A stretch of 34,274 nucleotides of DNA from DASZTV01 sp036267875 (GTDB taxonomy: Bacteria > Actinomycetota > Actinomycetes > JAFAQI01). A program made the translations under genes and the position numbers. The DNA is taken from positions 1 through 34,274 of the forward strand of contig DATAVE010000172.1 of assembly GCA_036267875.1 (NCBI GenBank). The letters are read 5' to 3'. Each line of letters opens with the position of its first letter. Position 1 is the first letter of the stretch. Below, one piece after another: positions 25,864-33,380 of the stretch. Below the pieces are notes generated by a model that searched no databases, was not told the DNA's origin, and saw nothing but the letters and a program-made list of their open reading frames with translations.

Positions 25864-26538
25864 ATGCTCTACGCATTACGTCAACCTGGGATCCTGCTCG
25901 GCCTGGCCCTTGGGTTCGCGGTGAGCATGCTGGCACTGAGCGCCGCCACGCGCTTGCTGAACCGCAAGACGCGCTATCCGAGGCCATTTTGGGACCCGCA
26001 ATCCTGGCTCGACCCGTATGGCGTGGTCGCAGCCCTGCTCGGCGGCACCGGCTGGGCACCGAAGCCTGAAGCCCGCCGGGGCTTCGGGCGGACCCAGCAT
26101 CGCCAGCTCTGGCTCATCACGCTGGTCTCGGTTCTGGTCCCGGGCATCGTGGGCGCCGTTGCGATCGCCGGCTATGCGGCCCTGATCGGTCATGGCGCCC
26201 TGGCGATCATGCAGTCGTACTCGGTGCTCCACGGCGACGACTTCGCGAAGTTCATCGCCCCGACGATCGGCGAGAAGATCTTGCTTGGCATCGGGATCGA
26301 GAGCCTCACGATCGCCGTCCTCGCACTTTTCCCGATCCCGCCCCTGCCGATGGGGGTCGCAGCGTGGACCGTCTTCCCGCGCACCCCAGGCGCCCGCCAG
26401 CTCGCCTACCGGCTGCTCGAGGAGTACTGGGGGATCGTGGTGTTGCTGGTGTTGTTCGTAATCCCGTTCTCGAACCAGGGACCGCTGCTCCTGTTCGCTG
26501 ACACCAGCATCGTCGACTCGATCCTTCACGCGATCTGA
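25864..26538 (+). CDS. Membrane protein resembling a site-2 protease without catalytic residues
   Basis: The 224-residue product has four or five predicted membrane helices, including residues 9-26 and a cluster near 85-105. Two blocks recall S2P/M50 proteases: WLDPYGVVAALLGGTGWAP at residues 48-66 (compare HxDPxG...GWAKP) and FPIPPLPMG at 156-164 (compare LLPIPPLDGG). The HExxH position reads VSMLA and the DG of the second motif reads PM, so catalytic residues are missing if the alignment is right. AGGAAG lies 6 nt before the ATG. It stands between the RHH-like protein and scpA in the same direction. Function unknown; the relationship to S2P is my inference. Confidence 0.6.
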   Translation: MLYALRQPGILLGLALGFAVSMLALSAATRLLNRKTRYPRPFWDPQSWLDPYGVVAALLGGTGWAPKPEARRGFGRTQHRQLWLITLVSVLVPGIVGAVAIAGYAALIGHGALAIMQSYSVLHGDDFAKFIAPTIGEKILLGIGIESLTIAVLALFPIPPLPMGVAAWTVFPRTPGARQLAYRLLEEYWGIVVLLVLFVIPFSNQGPLLLFADTSIVDSILHAI

Positions 26539-26601
26539 CCGCGCGGCAGACTCGGTCCGCGACACACCAGCGACGCGCCGAAGCGGCCCGTCACGCTGGG
26601 C

Positions 26602-26607
26602 TACCGT
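26602..26607 (+). promoter_or_regulatory. Candidate -10 element for scpA
   Basis: TACCGT lies 6 nt before the scpA ATG without a Shine-Dalgarno, matching the leaderless pattern seen at other starts. Confidence 0.45.
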
Positions 26608-26613
26608 CGTCCG

Positions 26614-27489
26614 ATGGCCGCCCCGAGCTCTGTGGACGCGGCTGAAGCCGCGGAAACCGGCGGGGGACTAGGTCACAGTGCCTTCGAGGTCCACCTGGAC
26701 GTTTTCGAGGGCCCGTTCGATCTGCTGCTCTCACTGATCACCAAGCGTCGGCTCGACGTCACGCTGGTCGCGATCGCGAAGGTCACCGACGAGTTCATCA
26801 CCTACATCCGCAGCCGCGGCGAGGACTGGGACCTCGACACAGCCAGCGAGTTCCTGGTCGTGGCGGCCACCCTGCTGGACCTCAAGGTCGCCCGCCTGCT
26901 GCCCTCGGCCGAGGCCGACGAGGAGGATCTGGCGCTGCTCGAGGCGCGGGACCTGCTGTTCGCCCGGTTGCTGCAATACCGGGCCTACAAGGAGGTAGTC
27001 GGCGTCATCCGGCTGCTGATGGACACCGCTGCGCACCGCTACCCGCGGCTCGTGCCGCTCGAGACGCAGTTCGCGAATCTGGTGCCGGAGGTGCAGCTCG
27101 GCGTCGGTTCGATCGAGTTCGCCGAGCTGGCCGCGAAGGCACTGACGCCGCGGCCGGTTCCGGTCATCGACATCGGTCATCTCCACGGCCCGCTGGTCAG
27201 CGTGCGCGAACAGGCGGTCTTCATCGCCGAGCGGCTGCAGGTGGGCGGCGCCGCGACGTTCCGGTCGCTCGTCGCGGACTGCACCGACACGATGACGGTG
27301 GTGGGGCGCTTTCTGGCGGTTCTCGAGCTCTACCGCGAGGGGGTGGTGATGTTCGATCAGGTGACCCCGCTCGGCGAGCTTCACGTGCGCTGGGTGGGTG
27401 GGGAAGGGCCCGCGCTCGAGCTGGGCAACGAGCTTGATGCGGAGTACGACCTGCCGCACGACGAGGCCGAGGACGACGGCGATGTCTGA
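26614..27489 (+). CDS. scpA: Segregation and condensation protein A
   Basis: ScpA is the kleisin of the SMC-ScpAB condensin complex. The 291-residue product begins its conserved region with FEVHLDVFEGPFDLLLSLITKRRLDV, then LDTASEFLVVAATLLDLKVARLLP, typical ScpA. A winged-helix region lies near the C-terminus (VVGRFLAVLELYREGVVMFDQ), followed by an acidic tail. The N-terminal 20 residues are variable. The stop lies 8 nt inside scpB, a usual arrangement. The downstream scpB supports the call. Confidence 0.95.
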   Translation: MAAPSSVDAAEAAETGGGLGHSAFEVHLDVFEGPFDLLLSLITKRRLDVTLVAIAKVTDEFITYIRSRGEDWDLDTASEFLVVAATLLDLKVARLLPSAEADEEDLALLEARDLLFARLLQYRAYKEVVGVIRLLMDTAAHRYPRLVPLETQFANLVPEVQLGVGSIEFAELAAKALTPRPVPVIDIGHLHGPLVSVREQAVFIAERLQVGGAATFRSLVADCTDTMTVVGRFLAVLELYREGVVMFDQVTPLGELHVRWVGGEGPALELGNELDAEYDLPHDEAEDDGDV

Positions 27490-28081
27490 GCCCGAACCGG
27501 AGACCGAGGTGGCGGCGCCGACGTTCGCAGCGGACCTCCCGCCGCTTCGTGCCGCACTCGAGGCGATCCTGATGGTGGTCGAGGAGCCGGTCGACGAGGG
27601 CGTCCTCGCCCAGGTGCTCGAGCGGCCCCGAGACGAGATCACCGCGACGCTGCATGAGCTCTCCGCCGAGTACGACGCGGACAACCGAGGGTTCGAGCTG
27701 CGGGGGATCGCCGGTGGCTGGCGGTTCTACAGCCGTACCGAATGCGCGCCGTATGTCGAGCGGTTCATCCGCGACGGCCAGCCGACCAAGCTGAGCCAGG
27801 CTGCCCTCGAGACGCTGGCCGTCGTCGCCTACCGCCAGCCCACTACGCGCTCACGGATCGCCGGCGTGCGCGGGGTGAATGTGGATGCAGTCATTCGGAC
27901 GCTGCTGACCCGCGGGTTGGTCGCCGAGATGGGCATCGAGCGGGAAACCGGCGCGATCCTCTACGGCACGACGGACCACTTCCTCGAGCGGCTCGGCCTC
28001 ACATCGGCTGAGGAGCTACCGCCGCTCGCTGACTACCTGCCCGACCACACCGCCCTTGATGACGATGCCGCCGCGGGCTGA
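27482..28081 (+). CDS. scpB: Segregation and condensation protein B
   Basis: ScpB binds ScpA and stabilises the SMC complex. The 199-residue product has two winged-helix domains: LRAALEAILMVVEEPVDEGVLAQVL with GFELRGIAGGWRFYSRTE, and LSQAALETLAVVAYRQPTTRSRIAGVRGVNVDAVIRTLLTRGLV, all standard ScpB segments. The ATG at 27482 is used because the upstream part of the frame only shadows scpA. It overlaps scpA by 8 nt and the next gene by 23 nt. Confidence 0.95.
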   Translation: MSEPEPETEVAAPTFAADLPPLRAALEAILMVVEEPVDEGVLAQVLERPRDEITATLHELSAEYDADNRGFELRGIAGGWRFYSRTECAPYVERFIRDGQPTKLSQAALETLAVVAYRQPTTRSRIAGVRGVNVDAVIRTLLTRGLVAEMGIERETGAILYGTTDHFLERLGLTSAEELPPLADYLPDHTALDDDAAAG

Positions 28082-28823
28082 AGCGCCCCAGTCCGACGAC
28101 GGGATTCGGCTGCAGAAGGTCCTCGCCGCAGCCGGGCTCGGCAGTCGACGGGCCTGCGAGGAGCTGATCGCCGACGGCCGGGTCAGCGTCAACGGCCGTC
28201 CAGCGCGCCTTGGGCTCCGGATCGATCCTGAGCGCGACATCGTGGCTGTCGACGGCAGTCAGATCCCGACCGCAAGCGGGCTGGTCTACGTCGCGATCAA
28301 CAAGCCTCGCGGGATGCATTCGACGATGGCCGACGATCGCGGTCGGCCCTGCGTCGGGGATCTGGTAGCGGACATCACGGCTCCGCTGCACCACGTCGGT
28401 CGGCTCGACGCCGAGAGCGAGGGTCTGCTCCTGCTGACGAACGACGGGGACCTCTCGCACCGGCTGACCCACCCGTCGTTCGGGGTCACGAAGACCTACC
28501 TCGTCGAGGTCGAGGGCTCGACCGGCCGCGGGTTCGAGCGGTCGCTCAAGACCGGCGTCGAGCTCGACGACGGTGTGATGAAGGCGGATAGCGCCAAGGT
28601 GGTCGAGTCGACGAGCGCGCGATCCGTGATCGAGCTGAGCATCCACGAGGGTCGCAAGCACGTCGTGCGGCGTGCAATGGAGACGCTCGGCCATCCCGTG
28701 ACACGCTTGGTGCGCATCTCGGTAGGCCCGATCCGGCTCGGTGACCTCAAGCCTGGCGGACGGCGTCACCTGCAGCAACAAGAGGTCCAATCGCTGTATC
28801 GCGCTGTCGAGATGTCGTCGTAG
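28059..28823 (+). CDS. rluB: RsuA/RluB-family 23S rRNA pseudouridine synthase
   Basis: The enzyme isomerises uridine in rRNA. The 254-residue product has an N-terminal S4 domain (RLQKVLAAAGLGSRRACEELI) and the catalytic block with the Asp in VGRLDAESEGLLLLTNDGDL near residue 118. It also has KTYLVEVEG and the GRKHVVRRAMETLGHPVTRL motif. ATG 28059 and ATG 28065 are both possible starts. It overlaps scpB by about 20 nt, as in other actinobacteria. It may be RluB-type by family; the target site was not tested. Confidence 0.88.
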   Translation: MTMPPRAEAPQSDDGIRLQKVLAAAGLGSRRACEELIADGRVSVNGRPARLGLRIDPERDIVAVDGSQIPTASGLVYVAINKPRGMHSTMADDRGRPCVGDLVADITAPLHHVGRLDAESEGLLLLTNDGDLSHRLTHPSFGVTKTYLVEVEGSTGRGFERSLKTGVELDDGVMKADSAKVVESTSARSVIELSIHEGRKHVVRRAMETLGHPVTRLVRISVGPIRLGDLKPGGRRHLQQQEVQSLYRAVEMSS

Positions 28824-28865
28824 CGCTAGATCGACAAAGCACCCAGATTCCGAAGGCAGCAGAGC

Positions 28866-28870
28866 GGAGG
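28866..28870 (+). promoter_or_regulatory. Ribosome binding site of aroH
   Basis: GGAGG lies 6 nt before the aroH ATG, the strongest Shine-Dalgarno seen in the window. Confidence 0.65.
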
Positions 28871-28876
28871 AGCGAG

Positions 28877-29242
28877 ATGGCCGTGCGCGCACTGCGGGGC
28901 GCGACGCAGGTCGATGTCGATGACCGTGACTCGATCATCGACGCCACTGCCGAGCTGGTCCGCGAAGTCCTCGACCGCAACGGCTTGACCGTCGACGACC
29001 TGATCAGCGTCGTCTTCACGACGACCCCCGACCTGGTTGCGGAGTTCCCGGCGTACGCCGCTCGCACGATCGGCATGAAGGACGTGCCCTTACTGTGCGC
29101 CTCCGAGATCGCAGTGCCGGGCGCCTTGCCTCGGGTGATCCGCCTGATGGCGCACGTCGAGGCTGACTTCGCTCGGGCCGATGCGCGCCACGTCTACCTC
29201 CGTGGCGCGCAGGCGCTGCGCACCGACCTGCCGCGCGACTGA
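28877..29242 (+). CDS. aroH: Chorismate mutase, AroH (trimeric) class
   Basis: The enzyme converts chorismate to prephenate, the entry to tyrosine and phenylalanine. The 121-residue product matches Bacillus AroH end to end: RALRGATQVDVDD with Arg7, TTTPDLVAEFPAYAAR, LLCASEIAVPGALPRVIRLM with the Cys and Glu of the active site, and RHVYLRGAQALRTDL with the C-terminal Arg and Tyr. It stands 14 nt upstream of tyrA, so product and next enzyme are encoded together. A good GGAGG site precedes it, while the other genes here mostly lack one. Confidence 0.93.
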   Translation: MAVRALRGATQVDVDDRDSIIDATAELVREVLDRNGLTVDDLISVVFTTTPDLVAEFPAYAARTIGMKDVPLLCASEIAVPGALPRVIRLMAHVEADFARADARHVYLRGAQALRTDLPRD

Positions 29243-29255
29243 GCGGGCTGGCGAG

Positions 29256-30356
29256 ATGACTCCGGACGGTGCAGGGCGGGCGCCGAGGCTGCTGATCGTG
29301 GGCACCGGTCTGATCGGTACGTCGGTCGGGTTAGCGGCCCGCGCGGCCGGCTATCAAGTGCTGCTGACGAACCGTGACCCGGCGCGACTCGCGGTCGCTG
29401 TCGAGGTCGGCGCCGGTGAGGCCTGGGACGGTGCGTCGAGCGTCGACCTCGCGGTCGTCGGGCTGCCGCCCGCCGTCCTTGCCGGCGAGATCGCGAGACT
29501 GCAACGCTCCGGTGTAGCCGGCACCATCACTCACGTTTGTAGCGTCCAACTCGAACCTCAAGTCGAGGTCGAGGCGGAAATCGGTAAGTGGAGCGGGTTC
29601 GTAGGTAGCCACCCAGTTGCGGGGCGCGAGCGATCTGGGCCCCATCACGCAACTGTCGACCTATTCCAGGATCGGCCGTGGGTGGTCTGTCCGGCCCCTG
29701 GCTCGGCCGCAGCCTCGGTCGCTGCAGTCGAGGCGCTAGCCCTGGCGTGCGGTGCTCGGGTGAGCCGGATGCCTGCAGCCGAGCACGACGCATTACTGGC
29801 TCGGCTCTCCCATGTGCCGCAGCTGGTGGCATCCGCGCTAGCCGCCGCGCTGGTCGGGCTCGACCACGACGATGTGGCAATCGCAGGCTCCGGACTGCGG
29901 GACACCTCGCGCATCGCGGACAGCGACCCGGCGCTTTGGGCGGAGATCGTCGCCGCCAACCCGGCCGGCGTGGCTGCGGCGCTGGACTCCGTCCTGGAGC
30001 CGCTCGTCGCCCTCCGCTCGACCCTCGCGTCCGGCGAGGCGCCGTCGGAGGCGGTGCGCGAGCTGGTTACTCGCGGACGTGCCGGGCGCGAGCTGCTGGC
30101 CGGCAAGCACGGGCAGGCAGCGATCCGTTGGGCGCGGGTATCGGTCGTCGTACCGGATGAGCCCGGCAAGCTTGCCCGGCTGCTCGCCGACGCCTCCGCT
30201 GGGGGAGTCAACGTCGAGGACATCCACGTCGACCACTCGCACGGCGCTGCGTTCGGTCTGGTGGACCTCGATGTCGCGCCAGGCAGCGCGGACACTCTGG
30301 CTAGTGCGCTCGAGGAGCGCGGGTGGCGGGCAACAGCGGCGGAGCCAGGCGACTAA
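29256..30356 (+). CDS. tyrA: Prephenate dehydrogenase with ACT domain
   Basis: The enzyme oxidatively decarboxylates prephenate to 4-hydroxyphenylpyruvate. The 366-residue product has the NAD-binding loop GTGLIGTSVG at residues 16-25, GSHPVAGRERSGPHHATVDLFQDRPWVV with the catalytic His, and a C-terminal ACT domain (VSVVVPDEPGKLARLLADAS) that usually gives feedback control by tyrosine. The block normally reading TDVGSVK is THVCSVQ here, keeping the Ser but changing the Asp and Lys. The ATG at 29256 is chosen since the longer frame shadows aroH. It follows aroH and precedes cmk, as in Streptomyces. Confidence 0.9.
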   Translation: MTPDGAGRAPRLLIVGTGLIGTSVGLAARAAGYQVLLTNRDPARLAVAVEVGAGEAWDGASSVDLAVVGLPPAVLAGEIARLQRSGVAGTITHVCSVQLEPQVEVEAEIGKWSGFVGSHPVAGRERSGPHHATVDLFQDRPWVVCPAPGSAAASVAAVEALALACGARVSRMPAAEHDALLARLSHVPQLVASALAAALVGLDHDDVAIAGSGLRDTSRIADSDPALWAEIVAANPAGVAAALDSVLEPLVALRSTLASGEAPSEAVRELVTRGRAGRELLAGKHGQAAIRWARVSVVVPDEPGKLARLLADASAGGVNVEDIHVDHSHGAAFGLVDLDVAPGSADTLASALEERGWRATAAEPGD

Positions 30357-30367
30357 ACGGACGCGCC

Positions 30368-30373
30368 TAGACT
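30368..30373 (+). promoter_or_regulatory. Candidate -10 element for cmk
   Basis: TAGACT lies 6 nt before the cmk ATG. It is close to the actinobacterial -10 consensus, and no Shine-Dalgarno is present. Confidence 0.5.
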
Positions 30374-30379
30374 CGTCCG

Positions 30380-31060
30380 ATGCAGCGGCGCAATCTGGTC
30401 GTCGCAATCGACGGGCCGTCCGGATCCGGCAAGTCGACGGTCGCTCGAGGCGTTGCCTTGGCGCTGGGGCTGCGATACCTCGATACGGGCGCGATGTATC
30501 GCGCCGTGACCTGGCTGGCACTCCATCGCGGAATCGCGCTCGATGCGGGTGACTCGCTAGCCGCGCTCGCGTCGTCGGCTCGCGTCGAGGTGGACGCTGA
30601 CCCCAACGCGCCGATGATCGCCATCGAAGGGACTGACGTGACCACCGCCGTCCGGGACCCCGAGGTGACCGCCGCCGTGAGCGCCGTCAGTGCCGTGCCA
30701 GGCGTGCGGCAGGCGATGGTCAGGCGGCAGCGTGAGCTCATCGGAGACGGCGGGATCGTTGTCGAGGGCCGCGATATCGGGACCACCGTCGTCCCCGAGG
30801 CGGCCGTCAAGATCTTCCTGATCGCCGACGCCACAGCAAGGGCGAGACGGCGGGCGGCTCAGGACATCGGACTAGGTCACGCCGAGTCGAGTGTCACAGC
30901 GACCGAGGCAGAACTGGCTCGTCGCGACACGGCCGACAGCACCAGAGTCGCCTCACCGCTCACGCAGGCCCCCGACGCGGTGGTGGTCGACTCGACCGCG
31001 CTCGACGCCGACCGCGTGATCCAGCAGGTCGTCGGGCTCGCCGAGGCGGCGGCCTCGTGA
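30380..31060 (+). CDS. cmk: Cytidylate kinase
   Basis: Cmk phosphorylates CMP and dCMP. The 226-residue product has the P-loop GPSGSGKS at residues 12-19, the LGLRYLDTGAMYRAVTWLAL substrate loop, VVEGRDIGTTVVPEA and the lid Arg residues (ARARRRAAQDIG). The insertion between the P-loop and the lid that marks bacterial CMP kinases is present. The ATG is leaderless-like. Its stop overlaps the plsC start by 4 nt (GTGA), giving a coupled cmk-plsC-der unit. Confidence 0.95.
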   Translation: MQRRNLVVAIDGPSGSGKSTVARGVALALGLRYLDTGAMYRAVTWLALHRGIALDAGDSLAALASSARVEVDADPNAPMIAIEGTDVTTAVRDPEVTAAVSAVSAVPGVRQAMVRRQRELIGDGGIVVEGRDIGTTVVPEAAVKIFLIADATARARRRAAQDIGLGHAESSVTATEAELARRDTADSTRVASPLTQAPDAVVVDSTALDADRVIQQVVGLAEAAAS

Positions 31061-31722
31061 GTGCCCGTAGCGAGGACCCGAGGCGGGAGTCGGTTCCGCT
31101 GATGCTGATCCGCCGGCTCGCGCAGCTCGTGCTTCGCAGCTACTTCCGTCTGCGGGTCGTCGGCCTGGAGCATCTTCCCGCGGACGGGCCGATCCTCGTC
31201 GCAGGCAACCACTCCGGCTTCCTCGACGGCCCGATCGTAATGATCATGCTGTCGCGGCCCTCGTCTTTTCTTGCCAAGTCCGAGCTCTACAAGGGCCCGC
31301 TCAAGAGCGTCCTCGAGTTCGCCCGGCAGATCCCGATCCATCGCGGTACGCCGGACCGGGCCGGGCTTCAGGCCGGACTGCGGGTGCTCTCCGGCGGCGG
31401 CGTGCTCGGGGTGTTCCCCGAAGGCACCCGCGGCTCAGGCGAGCTCGCCACCATCCAGCACGGGATCGGATATCTCGCGCTGCACGGCCAGTGCCCGATC
31501 GTTCCGGTGGTCTGCAAAGGCACCGCTGAGGCCCTCCCGAAGGGCAAGGCCGTTCCACGCCTCCGTGCGCCGATCGAGGTCGTCTTCGGAACGCCATTTA
31601 CTCTCGATGCGTCGGGCGATCCGCGCACCCGCGCCGCCGTTGCCGCGGCCGCCGAGCAGGTCCGTGACCACCTCCTTGAGCTCCTTGCTGCTGTGACGTC
31701 CGACGCCCCGGTCGCGTCATGA
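31057..31722 (+). CDS. plsC: 1-acyl-sn-glycerol-3-phosphate acyltransferase-like protein
   Basis: This family acylates lysophosphatidate to phosphatidate at the inner membrane face. The 221-residue product has the HX4D catalytic motif in NHSGFLD (residues 51-57), the glycerophosphate-binding FPEGTRG near 121-127, and IVPVVCKG. One hydrophobic N-terminal segment is likely to sit on the membrane. The GTG overlaps the cmk stop and its own stop overlaps der by 4 nt. Since many actinobacteria have several such genes, the exact lipid substrate is uncertain. Confidence 0.87.
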   Translation: MSARSEDPRRESVPLMLIRRLAQLVLRSYFRLRVVGLEHLPADGPILVAGNHSGFLDGPIVMIMLSRPSSFLAKSELYKGPLKSVLEFARQIPIHRGTPDRAGLQAGLRVLSGGGVLGVFPEGTRGSGELATIQHGIGYLALHGQCPIVPVVCKGTAEALPKGKAVPRLRAPIEVVFGTPFTLDASGDPRTRAAVAAAAEQVRDHLLELLAAVTSDAPVAS

Positions 31723-33047
31723 GTTCGACAGACGACGACCGGCTGCCCGTCGTCGCAGTCATCGGTCGGCCGAACGTCGGGAAATCGACCTTCGTCAATC
31801 GAGTGCTCGGTCGCCGGGAGGCCGTCGTCGAGGACGTCCCCGGCGTAACGCGAGACCGGGTGATGTACGAAGCCGAATGGTCAGGGCGCCGCTTTACGGT
31901 CGTGGACACCGGCGGCTGGGAGCCGGACGCCCGCGGGATGGCCGCGCGGATCGCTGCCAACGCAGAGATCGCCGTCGAGGCCGCAGACGTCGTCGTACTC
32001 GTCGTCGACGCGACGGTCGGCGCCACTGAGACCGATCTGGCCGTGGCCCGAGTGCTGCATCGCAGCGGCCGGCCGGTCGTGCTGGCCGCCAACAAGGTCG
32101 ACTCAGAGCGCGTCGAGTCCGACGCCGCCGCGCTGTGGTCGCTTGGCCTTGGTGAGCCGATGCCGGTCAGTGCACTGCACGGCCGGGGGAGTGGCGACCT
32201 GCTGGACGCCCTCATCGCCAAGCTCCCGTCGCGGACGAGTCATGCCGACCCCGATCCGATCCCGAGGGTCGCCTTGGCGGGTCGACCCAACGTCGGGAAG
32301 TCCAGCCTGCTCAACGCACTGACCGGGACCGAGCGTGCCTTGGTCGACTCTGTCGCCGGCACGACCCGCGACCCGGTCGACGAGATCGTGGAGATCGACG
32401 GCGGGACGTGGCGGTTCGTCGACACTGCGGGTCTGCGCCGTCGGGTCAAGGAGGCGACCGGCGCCGAGTACTACTCGAGCCTGCGCACCTCTTCGGCGAT
32501 TGCGGCATCCGACGTCGTACTGCTGCTGCTCGACGTGACCGAGCCGATCAGCGACCAGGACCTTCGGGTGGCCGATACCGTCGTCGAATCGGGCCGCGCG
32601 CTGGTCATCCTGCTGAACAAGTGGGACGTGCTCGACGAGGACCGCCGGGAACGCCTCGATCGGGAGATCGAGCGGGAGATGGCACGGTTCGGCTGGGCGA
32701 GCCGTTTGGCGATCTCCGCGCTGACCGGACGTGGACTGCAGCGGGTCGCTCCCGCAATGAACGCCGCGTTGGAGAACTGGCGCAAGCGGATCCCGACGGG
32801 CGAGCTCAATGCGTTCTTCGCTGAGGTCACTGGGGGAACGCCGCCCCCGGTGCGCGGCGGCAAGCAGCCCAAGATCCTCTTCGCGACACAGCCGAGCACA
32901 GAGCCACCGAAGTTCGTGCTCTTCACCTCCGGGCCGCTCGAGGCCTCGTATCAACGGTTCCTCGAGCGCCGACTGCGTGAGCAGTTCGGCTTCGATGGAA
33001 CGCCGATCGAGTTGAGCATCAAGGCGCGGGAGAAGCGCAAGCGGTAG
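31719..33047 (+). CDS. der: GTPase Der (double-GTPase ribosome assembly factor)
   Basis: Der (EngA) is needed for 50S subunit maturation. The 442-residue product has two tandem GTPase domains: first GRPNVGKS at 16-23, with DTGGWEPDARG and NKVD; second GRPNVGKSSL near 187-196, with DTAGLRRR and NKWD. The C-terminal KH-like domain ends with the basic KAREKRKR. Both G4 motifs are intact. The ATG start overlaps plsC by 4 nt. der is the last backbone gene before the IS481-type element, as Rv1713 is last in the mycobacterial block. Confidence 0.96.
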   Translation: MSSTDDDRLPVVAVIGRPNVGKSTFVNRVLGRREAVVEDVPGVTRDRVMYEAEWSGRRFTVVDTGGWEPDARGMAARIAANAEIAVEAADVVVLVVDATVGATETDLAVARVLHRSGRPVVLAANKVDSERVESDAAALWSLGLGEPMPVSALHGRGSGDLLDALIAKLPSRTSHADPDPIPRVALAGRPNVGKSSLLNALTGTERALVDSVAGTTRDPVDEIVEIDGGTWRFVDTAGLRRRVKEATGAEYYSSLRTSSAIAASDVVLLLLDVTEPISDQDLRVADTVVESGRALVILLNKWDVLDEDRRERLDREIEREMARFGWASRLAISALTGRGLQRVAPAMNAALENWRKRIPTGELNAFFAEVTGGTPPPVRGGKQPKILFATQPSTEPPKFVLFTSGPLEASYQRFLERRLREQFGFDGTPIELSIKAREKRKR

Positions 33048-33067
33048 GTCGAGTTGAAATGGCTCTG

Positions 33068-33088
33068 TGGTCACGGGCCCTGTGACCA
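33068..33088 (+). terminator. Candidate der terminator hairpin
   Basis: TGGTCAC and GTGACCA form a perfect 7-bp stem around a 7-nt loop, 20 nt after the der stop. No T-run follows, so a factor-dependent or weak terminator is possible. Confidence 0.4.
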
Positions 33089-33226
33089 GAGAATGTGACC
33101 ACGGCTGCCCGGACGCGTGGCAGCGCACTCACCCGCACCAGTGACCAAGAGCACCCCAAGCGGTACGAACGGGCCGAGCAAGGACGAGATCCGGCAGATG
33201 GCCAAGCCTCACTCATTCGCGACATT

Positions 33227-33261
33227 GGCCAGGACGCGACCCTGACAGGGTCGCTGTGGCC
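33227..33261 (+). terminator. Strong hairpin, terminator- or IS-associated
   Basis: GCGACCCT (33236-33243) and AGGGTCGC (33247-33254) pair perfectly around GAC. An outer GGCCA/TGGCC stem (33227-33231 with 33257-33261) extends it across a small internal loop. It lies between der and the transposase and could stop read-through in either direction. Confidence 0.45.
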
Positions 33262-33299
33262 TGCACGTTCGTTGGTCGGGCTGACAGTGTCCTGGTTCA

Positions 33300-33345
33300 G
33301 GACATCGGAATGGGGTGTCTCGGGACATCGAAATGGCGTGTCGCG
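33300..33345 (+). repeat. Two 23-nt tandem repeats at the IS left end
   Basis: The units at 33300-33322 and 33323-33345 match at 20 of 23 positions, and a partial third copy follows from 33346. Repeats in this position often serve as transposase-binding sites. Confidence 0.7.
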
Positions 33346-33380
33346 GGTCATCGGCATAGGTCGGGTCCGCAGGCTGCGGG

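Larger units (their letters stand above)
33048..33380 (+). other. Intergenic region with hairpins and an IS end
   Basis: No gene is supported in these 333 nt. The stretch holds two inverted repeats, a GTGACCA motif repeated three times near its start, and a 23-nt tandem repeat just before the transposase. Frames through it in both strands are short and match nothing I recognise; no tRNA cloverleaf was found. Confidence 0.7.

Noticed and set aside
33019..33357. Minus-strand frame of 112 codons near the IS end
   Set aside because: It runs through two hairpins and the tandem repeats and overlaps the der stop, with no domain recognised.
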